In this document: one piece after another, positions 1-7,431 of the stretch
Layout of the letters: every line of letters begins with the position of its first letter
How positions within the stretch are numbered: the first letter of the stretch is position 1
From: Aliivibrio wodanis
GTDB taxonomy: Bacteria > Pseudomonadota > Gammaproteobacteria > Enterobacterales > Vibrionaceae
NCBI GenBank assembly: GCA_000953695.1
Contig: LN554846.1
Location: 1,736,001 to 1,800,000, forward strand
Direction: 5' to 3'
DNA: 64,000 bases
Notes under the pieces: model-generated
Databases searched by the model: none
What the model saw: the letters and a program-made list of their open reading frames with translations, nothing else
What the model was told of the DNA's origin: nothing
Position numbers and translations under genes: made by a program

Positions 1-414
1 ATTAATTAACGTTGTTTCTTTAGTCGAAAAACGAATCAATGCAACTCCGTAAGCGATATACATTAAGGTTAAAACCTCATCGAGTGGAAGCTCTAACCAA
101 GGCTGAGTAACGGCACTCACAATGACAAATAGTGGCGTAATAAAATGTTTGATTGACAAAAAGCCTTGCTCACGACTTACATGTACAAACGTATACCAAG
201 CAGTGATAGGAATGATAGAGGCCAAAATAAGCTGCACGATACTGAAGGCACTAACCTCAAACATCCAACGTAAACCAACCATTGCTGTCGTCGCAGCGCA
301 TAACCCTAAAAACAGACAAGCCGCTTTCACTTGCTGTGAGAATCGCGTGTAGAGTGTTATCGCTAATAATCCGAGCAACATTGATACAACAAACGGAACG
401 GGGATTGCAAGCAT
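1..414 (-). CDS. Membrane protein, N-terminal part (cut by window edge)
   Basis: An open frame runs leftwards from an ATG at 414 to the window edge, giving 138 residues without a stop. The protein begins MLAIPVPFVVSMLLGLL and shows four or more hydrophobic segments separated by short basic loops, so it is an integral inner-membrane domain. I do not recognise the family with certainty. Vibrios have AraC-family regulators whose N-terminal half is a multi-TM membrane domain with similar openings, and this could be one; the DNA-binding part would lie outside the window. The reading frame chosen is the only long open one on this strand and carries the hydrophobic pattern expected of a real membrane gene. 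Confidence 0.5.
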   Translation of the reverse strand, partial: MLAIPVPFVVSMLLGLLAITLYTRFSQQVKAACLFLGLCAATTAMVGLRWMFEVSAFSIVQLILASIIPITAWYTFVHVSREQGFLSIKHFITPLFVIVSAVTQPWLELPLDEVLTLMYIAYGVALIRFSTKETTLIN

Positions 415-506
415 AGATACTCCTAAATAAAATATTTTTTATTGAGTTCATGTAAATAACTTAATGAAATATAACAAAAATCAAATATAGACCAATACCA
501 GTTAAA

Positions 507-540
507 GGACGCCCTAAAACCAGTTTAAGGACGTTTTTTT
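507..540 (+). terminator. Possible rho-independent terminator
   Basis: An imperfect stem (ACGCCCTAAA with TTTAAGGACGT) is followed by seven T residues on the plus strand. No plus-strand gene ends just upstream in this window, so it may be a relic or act as an insulator before the DUF805 gene. Confidence 0.35.
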
Positions 541-591
541 CTCTTATTCATAGCAAAATGTTAACACTAATTAATTACTGAGGTTACATTT

Positions 592-927
592 ATGTGGTTC
601 TATCTTTTCGCGTGGAAACAAAGCTTAAACTTTTCTGGGTACTCATCTAGAAAAGAGTTCTGGCTATTTATACTCATCCATACATTGATCACGGTTGGCT
701 GTATTATGACAGATATCATAATGAATATGACGACTTGGTTTGATGCTATTTATAGTGTGATAAGTTTCATTCCTATGCTTTCAGCAGTGATACGACGACT
801 GCACGATATCGATAAATCTGGCTATTGGGGATTGATCTTTTTTATTCCTATAATTGGTCCGTTTTGGTTAGTTTACTTATTAACACAATCAACAAAAAAC
901 CAGAGAGATGAGGAGATAGTTATATGA
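592..927 (+). CDS. DUF805 family inner-membrane protein
   Basis: A 111-residue protein that matches the DUF805 (YhaH/YhaI-like) pattern. It opens with WFYLFAWKQSLNFSGYSSRKEFW, where the aromatic/basic motif 'SRKEFW' is typical, followed by hydrophobic segments at roughly residues 28-45 and 53-66, the conserved 'RRLHDIDKSGYW' at about 68-79, and a last membrane segment at about 80-97. Length is normal for the family. A GAGG Shine-Dalgarno lies about 9 bases before the ATG. Its stop overlaps the start of the next gene (ATGA), so the two are translationally coupled. The function of DUF805 proteins is unknown; some are prophage- or stress-associated membrane proteins. Confidence 0.85.
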   Translation: MWFYLFAWKQSLNFSGYSSRKEFWLFILIHTLITVGCIMTDIIMNMTTWFDAIYSVISFIPMLSAVIRRLHDIDKSGYWGLIFFIPIIGPFWLVYLLTQSTKNQRDEEIVI

Positions 928-1412
928 ATAAAATATTACGTCTTAGTCTAATATTATCTGTTCTTATTTCCACCTTCAGTTATGCTTCAACCGCCTCTCT
1001 TTCGGATTCGTTTGGTATTCTCACTGTAAATAAAATGACGCAAGGACAGTTTTTTTGGCTTAAAGGCCGAGTTGGAGAAGCAAGCTACACCTTCACTCGC
1101 CAAGATACAAAAACCTGCACCCTTAACGTTGCTGTTGCTGTTGCTGTTGGCAGTATTTCAAAGTCGAATTTAAGCATCAGTGAAACTAAAGGACTTACTA
1201 TTGTTATTGTAAGCCAGAAACTCAATAATGCTCTTATACAAGGAGAGCGAATAAAGAGTCAGGATTGGTTTCTCACAACACAAAAATACAACGATAAGAT
1301 CGATGGAGTGATTATTAATGGGATAACACCTAAAGAAGGTTTTATTCTAAATTCAAAGCGAAGATGGCTTTCTTGGTTCATGGGAAATAAAAATAACCCA
1401 ATTTGTATCTAA
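924..1412 (+). CDS. Secreted hypothetical protein coupled to DUF805 gene
   Basis: A 162-residue protein with a clear N-terminal signal peptide (MNKILRLSLILSVLISTFSYA, cleavage likely after SYA), so it is probably periplasmic. I do not recognise the family. The start codon overlaps the stop of the upstream DUF805 gene, implying co-translation and perhaps a shared function at the inner membrane. A run of GTTGCT hexamers near 1129-1150 encodes VAVAVAVG; such short in-frame repeats can expand or contract by slippage without a frameshift. A hairpin terminator follows directly. Confidence 0.6.
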   Translation: MNKILRLSLILSVLISTFSYASTASLSDSFGILTVNKMTQGQFFWLKGRVGEASYTFTRQDTKTCTLNVAVAVAVGSISKSNLSISETKGLTIVIVSQKLNNALIQGERIKSQDWFLTTQKYNDKIDGVIINGITPKEGFILNSKRRWLSWFMGNKNNPICI

Positions 1413-1440
1413 TCTAATTATTAGAACTCGCTTCTCATAC

Positions 1441-1472
1441 AAAAGACTTAACTCATTCGTTAGGTCTTTTTT
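1441..1472 (+). terminator. Rho-independent terminator
   Basis: A 12-bp stem (AAAAGACTTAAC / GTTAGGTCTTTT, one G-U pair) with a 6-base loop and a short T run, placed 28 bases after the stop of the secreted protein gene. Confidence 0.75.
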
Positions 1473-1634
1473 GAAAGTGAGGAACCGATATTCACTTAGT
1501 TACTACAAAACGAACTTACCTCTGTAATAGAATGTATTGAAATGTATAGCTATGTCGAATAACAATCTTTATCACACAATATAAATATCGTTCCATTATA
1601 TTAATCGCCACTATATTAAAAGACGAGATTAACT

Positions 1635-2816
1635 ATGCGAACACTACCCTTCACCATTTTAGCTTCTACCATTTTACTTGCTGGCTGCAACCATTCAGAC
1701 AACACTACGTCTATTCCAGATACTTCTTTCTCTGTTGTCCATAATGTGAAAATCGAACCGATACCTAGTCAATTTATGGCCTATTCAAAAGCAGGCTATA
1801 ATCGATATGTATCAGTAAAAGCCCCTAATGGAAAATCTATTCATATCTTAATTATGAATAGATTATCTGACTATCAAATCGTTAAGGCCGTGAATGTCTT
1901 AAACCATTACCTAACACCAGTTGACGGTGCGAAGTACGGCACAGCTGAGAAAAAAGGTAAAATAGCAAATACAATGGCCAACAACGGCGCAATTCTAAAG
2001 TTAATGAACTATCACGATGAGCCAAAATACAATGATGACCTAGATGGACAACCTCTGTTTGAAGAAGAAATTCAAGTTGAAGGAGGGTCTTGGTATATAA
2101 AACAAGATTACGAGAATCATCGTGATGCATCTTACGAAGAAATCCTTCATCTTGTTCATGATTACGGGATTGGAGTACTTAATTCTCCTGAAAATGGGTC
2201 TACGGCATTACCTGAATTTCAAAAAGAGTTTAATACCATTCAGCAACTGTCTCTACATAATGCTTATAATCCACCAAAAGATACTTTAAAAGAGTGGCAA
2301 CAAGAGAACAGTGTAGATCAAGAATATTTTGCAGCAGTAATCGACAGTTATTATGGACTTTGGGGTGCATATGATGGTGATGGAATGTGGGGGTTTTATA
2401 AAGTTAAAAACCGTCAAGACTTCGTATCTTATGACCCAAATGCCCAATACATTACCGAACAAATTTTTGCCTCTACATTAACCTACGATGCTTATATCGC
2501 GGACTCGTTTAATGGCACATTTAGAATGACCTTAGATCCGACAATACCATATACCAATCACTCACAACATTTAACTAAATTGACGCTATCTGGTTCAAAA
2601 AATAGCAATATAGAACTAAATAAACATGATAATACAATCACTGGAAATGCAGGTATAAATACAGTCATTGTTCATGGGGTTCAAGCGGAATACAACATCG
2701 AAGCATTAGAAAATAACATGATTCACCTTATTGATACCGTCGATGGTCGTGATGGCAACAATATTTTATCTCAAATAGAAAAGATCCAATTTACTAATCA
2801 AACAGTAACTCTTTAG
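1635..2816 (+). CDS. Lipoprotein with RTX-like C-terminal segment
   Basis: A 393-residue protein with a lipoprotein signal (lipobox LLAGC, Cys at residue 17), so it is membrane-anchored and exported. Residues about 45-200 include 'YEEILHLVHDYGI', in which EILHLVH resembles a degenerate metallopeptidase helix, but the canonical HExxH spacing is absent, so no enzymatic role is claimed. The last ~75 residues (LTLSGSKNSNIELN, GNAGINTV, then VDGRDGNNILSQIEKIQF) match the pattern that closes many RTX/serralysin-type proteins ('GNxGxDTxxF', 'xxGRDGxxxLxxIExLxF'), although calcium-binding nonapeptide repeats are missing. It stands alone, with its own promoter region upstream and a hairpin downstream. 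Confidence 0.6.
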   Translation: MRTLPFTILASTILLAGCNHSDNTTSIPDTSFSVVHNVKIEPIPSQFMAYSKAGYNRYVSVKAPNGKSIHILIMNRLSDYQIVKAVNVLNHYLTPVDGAKYGTAEKKGKIANTMANNGAILKLMNYHDEPKYNDDLDGQPLFEEEIQVEGGSWYIKQDYENHRDASYEEILHLVHDYGIGVLNSPENGSTALPEFQKEFNTIQQLSLHNAYNPPKDTLKEWQQENSVDQEYFAAVIDSYYGLWGAYDGDGMWGFYKVKNRQDFVSYDPNAQYITEQIFASTLTYDAYIADSFNGTFRMTLDPTIPYTNHSQHLTKLTLSGSKNSNIELNKHDNTITGNAGINTVIVHGVQAEYNIEALENNMIHLIDTVDGRDGNNILSQIEKIQFTNQTVTL

Positions 2817-2881
2817 TGCTAAATACATCTTATCACCAAGCCTTTATTTTTTCCTTCCAAGGATAAATATTGCACCAATAT

Positions 2882-2921
2882 ATTCACTTTCATGGAATAA
2901 ACATATTCCATGAAAGTGAAT
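2882..2921. terminator. Perfect 17-bp inverted repeat between convergent genes
   Basis: A perfect 17-bp stem (ATTCACTTTCATGGAAT and its complement) with a 6-base loop. It sits between a plus-strand lipoprotein gene and a minus-strand ABC permease gene. There is no clear T tract on either side, so it could be a bidirectional terminator or a mobile palindromic element. Confidence 0.6.
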
Positions 2922-3031
2922 GAAGATCCAAAGAAGATGAACTTATGCATTTTCGCTAGTTTTATCCCCTATCGAGAGTATTGATTCAGTCTCCTTGATA
3001 AGGGATATCACCACAATCTAACTCAAACAGG

Positions 3032-3796
3032 CTAGTAAGAGGTCTTTTTATACATCACTGATAAAATCATGCGATATGCTAAACCTGCAACCGCCATGCT
3101 TAATACCACACAAGGACCAACGGGATAATCCCAAATAAGAGAAGTATAAAAACCACCAACACCCCCTACCATACCAACGCCAATAGCACCTAACCACATA
3201 GCGCGATTATTCATAGTGACAACCGACAGAGCAGGAATGATCAAGCAAGCAAACTCTAAATATACTCCTAAACTCATCACTAACGGTGGAATAGCAATAG
3301 CAAATAGTATGTAAAAACTACGCCCAGTTAACCAATTATCTCGCAATATCTGGATCGCGACTAAAATAACAGCCACACAGAAAACTGGCACTACATCACT
3401 TAAACTACTCCAAAGTAAACGGCCATTGAGTAAAGAAGATATCATCTCTTTACCATGTGGATTATGACTAACCAGTAATACCGCCAAACATGCAGCTAAC
3501 ACATAAAGCAACCCGATTAAAGCTTCTAAATGCTGGTGAATTTTACGTTCAAGGCTACTCAGTAGAATCGCCGCTGGCACAGTTAACATCCAAGAAGCCA
3601 ATAGTTTAGAGCTGAATGCTACATCAGCATGTCCAACCGATAATTGGACTATCAAGACCCCAAGAGCAGCAATTTGCGCCATCGCTAGATCGATAAATAT
3701 CACGCCTCGCTTTAAGACTTGTCGGCCAAGAATGATATTAGCACATAGAGAAAATAGCCCAACTAAGATTGGGGCAACTGTCCAAGAATACTCCAC
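3032..3796 (-). CDS. Metal (zinc-type) ABC transporter permease
   Basis: A 254-residue ABC-3 family permease (ZnuB/AztB type). It is hydrophobic throughout with about 7-8 membrane segments, and 'GVIFIDLAMAQIAALGV' near residues 32-48 is the family's conserved second-segment motif. It would form the inner-membrane channel for a divalent metal. It ends the leftward operon, two bases after the binding-protein gene. Zinc is inferred from the His-rich neighbours and the palindromic Zur-like site upstream of the operon. No ABC ATPase gene lies beside it, which is unusual; a ZnuC/AztA-type ATPase would have to come from elsewhere. Confidence 0.88.
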   Translation of the reverse strand: MEYSWTVAPILVGLFSLCANIILGRQVLKRGVIFIDLAMAQIAALGVLIVQLSVGHADVAFSSKLLASWMLTVPAAILLSSLERKIHQHLEALIGLLYVLAACLAVLLVSHNPHGKEMISSLLNGRLLWSSLSDVVPVFCVAVILVAIQILRDNWLTGRSFYILFAIAIPPLVMSLGVYLEFACLIIPALSVVTMNNRAMWLGAIGVGMVGGVGGFYTSLIWDYPVGPCVVLSMAVAGLAYRMILSVMYKKTSY

Positions 3797-3798
3797 AC

Positions 3799-4695
3799 TT
3801 ATTTCCTTTGTAGGCTGATCAGCTGTGCAATGCTATCGTCAATTAATGTCGCTAAGGTTGCTGTGTTTGGTCGGCCACCCACACTCTGTGCTAACTCAAC
3901 AACAGGCAAACCTGTACGCTCAGATAACCACCTCGTTGCATCTGTTGGTTGATGGCTAGAATACACAATACCATTAGCCTTTTTTAAGCTGATTGAACTT
4001 AATGTGTTCAGGTGTGCAACTGTCGGTGACAAACCAGGCTTGGGCTCTAAATCAGCCACTTGCTCTATACCAAGCCATTCGTACAAATAGCGATGTGTTT
4101 CGTGATAACCCACCACCTGCATTCCCTTCAAATTTCCGCTTAGAGATTGCCATCGAGTCATATTTTTACGCCAACCTACGCGAAATTTAAGCCCACTTCC
4201 TTTATATAAAGCTTGGTTGTCTGGGTCAATTCTTGCCAACCGTTCCACTAGCGCCTTAGAAACCTTCGGAATATCCGCCACCGCAAATTGAACATGGGGA
4301 TTTCCATGCCCATGAACATCGCCCATAGAGCGATCGATGTGATCATGGCTGTCTAACATATCCACAAAATCTGTCACCAAAAATAGACCATCTTTACTAT
4401 TTTGAACTTTGCTATTACGACTCTGGCGTTGCAATTCAGGGAGCCAACCAATCTCAAGCTCAGCCCCAGAGCACACTACCAAATCGGCTTTACGCATCTT
4501 CGAAATTAACGACGGTCTTGCTTGAACGTAATGAGGATCTTGCATGGCGGTGGTAGCTGAAAAAATCTTAGCGTTTGGTGCATGTTGTTTAACTAAAGCC
4601 GCCCAATCGGGCTGACAGGTAAACACATTCAAACTCGCATTTGTGGCAAAAGAGGTCGCGAGTAAACCGCTTACGATAAAAAATTTAGAAAGCAT
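3799..4695 (-). CDS. Periplasmic metal-binding protein (ZnuA/AztC type)
   Basis: A 298-residue cluster A-I substrate-binding protein for an ABC-3 transporter. The start is the ATG at 4695, which opens a standard signal peptide (MLSKFFIVSGLLATSFATNA) with GGAG about 12 bases upstream; a TTG at 4713 is also in frame but would spoil the signal. The conserved architecture is present: 'SAELEIGWLPEL' in the N-terminal lobe, a short His-containing loop 'MGDVHGHGNPHVQF' (the metal-ligand loop), the linking helix, then 'GYHETHRYLYEWLGIEQV' with the second-lobe histidine. It captures metal, likely Zn2+, in the periplasm and passes it to the adjacent permease. It overlaps the upstream outer-membrane protein gene by 11 bases. 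Confidence 0.88.
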   Translation of the reverse strand: MLSKFFIVSGLLATSFATNASLNVFTCQPDWAALVKQHAPNAKIFSATTAMQDPHYVQARPSLISKMRKADLVVCSGAELEIGWLPELQRQSRNSKVQNSKDGLFLVTDFVDMLDSHDHIDRSMGDVHGHGNPHVQFAVADIPKVSKALVERLARIDPDNQALYKGSGLKFRVGWRKNMTRWQSLSGNLKGMQVVGYHETHRYLYEWLGIEQVADLEPKPGLSPTVAHLNTLSSISLKKANGIVYSSHQPTDATRWLSERTGLPVVELAQSVGGRPNTATLATLIDDSIAQLISLQRK

Positions 4696-5875
4696 GGGCA
4701 GGGTGTGCTCCAAATGACATAATGTACTGCAAAGTAAGAATGGTTTGAGATTTTTCGGTTAGCTGCTCATGAGTAACTTGCGTACGTACTCGACCAAAGT
4801 GAGAATCATGCCAGTCTAGAGCGATATCCGCCTCTTGGATGTCAGATTGTGTTAATTCACCATGATGATGATCTAGATGCCAATGAACATCTCCAGTCAC
4901 AGCATTCATCTCACCATATCGACCACTAATGGTCCAATTTGGAGAAAACTGATAAGCCAATTCGGCGTACCAACCGTATGCTTGATCTTCTGCCTTTGGA
5001 ATTGATTCCATTTGCTCATCATAGCGATTATTAATCAACCATGTTTCAGCCGTAGCTCTAAGGTTCTTTTGCTTATAGTTTCCTTGTGGTGCCCATTTCC
5101 ATGTCATATCAACCCCATTAATCCATTTACCAGTTACGGTTGGTCCATGTGAATGACCATGATCGCCGTGGTCATGAGCTGAATGATCGTGCGCCGAATG
5201 AGCGTGTGAAGATCCCGAAGTTTCTTCGGAAACAAACCCTAAACCATTTGCGTTATACATAGTGCTCAAACCAACACGCCAGCTATTAGACTCATCGATA
5301 TCATCACCAATTTGAAGGTTTGTGGTATACACACCGACAGTTGCCGGATCGCTATATCCGACATCCCAACTTTTACCGCTAAACATTTCAAAACTGACTG
5401 CAACAAAAGTATCCGTTGGCGCCAACCAAGAAAGCTGTACACCATCATCAAAATAATGGCTACCAAATACAGCACGATACACAGCAGGTCGATCACTGAA
5501 TGCATCTTCATGTAGATGTTTACTGTTGAGATAGCCAACATTTGACAACAATCGACCTGCTTTGACTTTTAAACCCAGAGGCAGACTTAGCGTTTCGACA
5601 AACGCCTCTTCCACTTCAAACTCGGTAGCACCACCATGAGATGCTAAGACCGTAATCAACTGCCCACGGAAGTTTTGATCAATGTTGCTACTCAGCAAAA
5701 TTTCGGAATGACCAAGGCCAAATCCTTTGTCACGCATCCCCCACTGTCGAGCTTCACTAAGATAAGCTCCATCTAGTACAACACCCAGATCCACATCAGG
5801 AGCACCGATTGCAAACGGTGAAACTAAACAAAAAAGAGAAGCACCATAGAACGCATTTAAAGAAAACTTTTTCAC
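4685..5875 (-). CDS. His-rich outer-membrane protein, zinc-locus
   Basis: A 396-residue protein with a signal peptide (MKKFSLNAFYGASLFCLVSPFAIG), an alternating beta-strand pattern and a terminal aromatic (ending HPAHAF), as expected of an outer-membrane barrel. A central loop around residues 218-243 is extremely His/Asp-rich (HAHSAHDHSAHDHGDHGHSH) and a second motif DHHHG lies nearer the end, both good candidates for zinc capture at the surface. No TonB plug domain or TonB box is visible, so it looks like a porin-type barrel and not a true TonB-dependent receptor. It is the first gene of the leftward zinc operon and its start is 53 bases from the Zur-like palindrome. Confidence 0.75.
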   Translation of the reverse strand: MKKFSLNAFYGASLFCLVSPFAIGAPDVDLGVVLDGAYLSEARQWGMRDKGFGLGHSEILLSSNIDQNFRGQLITVLASHGGATEFEVEEAFVETLSLPLGLKVKAGRLLSNVGYLNSKHLHEDAFSDRPAVYRAVFGSHYFDDGVQLSWLAPTDTFVAVSFEMFSGKSWDVGYSDPATVGVYTTNLQIGDDIDESNSWRVGLSTMYNANGLGFVSEETSGSSHAHSAHDHSAHDHGDHGHSHGPTVTGKWINGVDMTWKWAPQGNYKQKNLRATAETWLINNRYDEQMESIPKAEDQAYGWYAELAYQFSPNWTISGRYGEMNAVTGDVHWHLDHHHGELTQSDIQEADIALDWHDSHFGRVRTQVTHEQLTEKSQTILTLQYIMSFGAHPAHAF

Positions 5876-5927
5876 CTATACCTCTGAATTATCATGAATT
5901 GTAACTAACAAAAAAATTGAATTTCAA

Positions 5928-5953
5928 TAATGTTATGTTATAACATAACATTA
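5928..5953. promoter_or_regulatory. Zur-box-like perfect palindrome
   Basis: A 26-bp perfect palindrome whose left half is TAATGTTATGTTA. It matches the TGTTATA...TATAACA style of gamma-proteobacterial Zur operators. It lies midway between the divergent starts at 5875 and 6015, so one site could control both the transporter operon and the AztD-like gene in response to zinc. Confidence 0.8.
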
Positions 5954-6014
5954 AGTCAATCGCTCAATGAATATCTCTCATTTGATTATTCATAAATTTA
6001 TAAAAGGAAGTTCC

Positions 6015-7298
6015 ATGCACTTTTCGTCAAATTTCTTTGGAAAAAAAACACTATTAGCACTATCAATAACCGCATTTGTCAGTGGTTGTTCAGATGGTGA
6101 AAATAAGACAGATGCAGGGATAAAAGACACTCACCAAGAACAAAATACGAGTCGAATCGTGATTAACGAATCTGGTAGCAACAATGTTTACGTTTTAAAT
6201 GCAAACAACTTTGAGACTCTTGGTCAATTCGCTTTACTTAATGCCCCATCAGGGTTAAAAACTAGTCCGGATGGCCGCTATGCCTTAGCACTTCAACGCA
6301 GCCAAAACACAGTAGAAATAATAGACACTGGTGTTTACGCGGAAGCTCATGGGGATCACTTCCACCTACATTCAGAGGAACCATCACTGCTAAACGATAC
6401 GTACACAAGCACAGCACCAACGCACTACGATTTGGCTGAACATCAAACCGTGCTCTTCTTTGATGGCAATACAGATGCTGGGCTAAACGCTGAATTTAAA
6501 ATTTTGGATGACGCGACCATCGCTAATGCAAGCGAGATCGCAAGTTATTCATTCAATTATGCAATGCACAGCACTGCACAAGTTTTTGATAAACATGTAT
6601 TTACCGGTACTAAAACAGATCCTGCTGTCAGTGGACTACCGAATGAAATTTCAACACTTGAGTTACATGGTGACCACTTTCATGGACCAACCGTTGCAAA
6701 TGTCACGTGTCCTTCATTACATGGCAGCGCGCAATCTGAAACTCACGTAGCATTCGCTTGTGATGATGGTATTGTCGTGATCAGTGATCCTGGTGTTTCA
6801 CCGCAGTACACCAAAATTGCTAATCCTTCATCCCTCGAGATTGATTCACGCTTTGGTAAAGTCTTAGGCTTCAAAAACGCGGATAAATTACTTTTCGTAA
6901 GCCGCACGCTGCAAGCATTCCAACTTAACCAAGGAGTATTAGAAGAAATCTTATGGAAAGAAACAAATACCGAAAGTTACTTAACTTACTCTAATACCGA
7001 GTCTGCATTCTTGGTACTGTCTACTACTGGTAAATTAAAGGTGTTTGACCCATTAGTTAACTTCGCTCAGATCGCTGAAGTACAAATCTGGGAAACCGTA
7101 CCAACCCTAGCTAAAGGGCAAAGATTTAATATCAGTTACGACAAACAAAGTCATCATGTCTTCGTAACCGATCCAACAAATAAGGTTGTTGTTGAAGTTG
7201 AGTTAGATGAGCAACCAACAGTGAAAACACACCAACTGAGTTTTACACCAGGATTAATAACTTGGGCAGGAACAACAGAAGAAGAACACCATCACTAA
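6015..7298 (+). CDS. aztD: AztD-like periplasmic zinc metallochaperone, lipoprotein
   Basis: A 427-residue protein beginning at the ATG at 6015, chosen because AAAAGGAAG lies just upstream and a lipoprotein signal follows (lipobox FVSGC). It has beta-propeller-like repeats ('NNVYVLNANNFETLGQF', 'PSGLKTSPDGRYALAL') and His-rich loops 'AHGDHFHLH' and 'HGDHFHG', plus a His-rich C-terminal end (EEEHHH). This combination matches AztD, the periplasmic zinc chaperone that hands Zn2+ to the AztC binding protein in AztABCD systems. Membrane anchoring by a lipid differs from the soluble AztD proteins I know of. It is divergent from the permease/binding-protein operon across the Zur-like site. Confidence 0.75.
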   Translation: MHFSSNFFGKKTLLALSITAFVSGCSDGENKTDAGIKDTHQEQNTSRIVINESGSNNVYVLNANNFETLGQFALLNAPSGLKTSPDGRYALALQRSQNTVEIIDTGVYAEAHGDHFHLHSEEPSLLNDTYTSTAPTHYDLAEHQTVLFFDGNTDAGLNAEFKILDDATIANASEIASYSFNYAMHSTAQVFDKHVFTGTKTDPAVSGLPNEISTLELHGDHFHGPTVANVTCPSLHGSAQSETHVAFACDDGIVVISDPGVSPQYTKIANPSSLEIDSRFGKVLGFKNADKLLFVSRTLQAFQLNQGVLEEILWKETNTESYLTYSNTESAFLVLSTTGKLKVFDPLVNFAQIAEVQIWETVPTLAKGQRFNISYDKQSHHVFVTDPTNKVVVEVELDEQPTVKTHQLSFTPGLITWAGTTEEEHHH

Positions 7299-7356
7299 TC
7301 ACTAGGCCCTACAGATCATAAAATAGCAGGCGTTACTGTAAGCTAGATTATTGAAG

Positions 7357-7389
7357 AAATGGATGTGATTTTTTAAGTTACATCCATTT
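7357..7389. terminator. Hairpin between convergent genes
   Basis: AAATGGATGT pairs with ACATCCATTT (10 bp, extendable by a G-U and an A-U pair) around a T-rich loop. It sits between the end of the AztD-like gene and the end of the leftward GTPase gene. Confidence 0.6.
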
Positions 7390-7431
7390 TGATATTAATC
7401 GTAATGGTATGAACATTATTTATATATAAAC

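Noticed and set aside
257-451. 64-residue minus-strand frame
   Set aside because: It overlaps the membrane-protein frame starting at 414, which is longer, hydrophobic and runs to the window edge.
1129-1150. GTTGCT hexamer run as a phase-variation tract
   Set aside because: The unit is six bases and in frame, so slippage would only change the length of a VA run and not switch the gene on or off.
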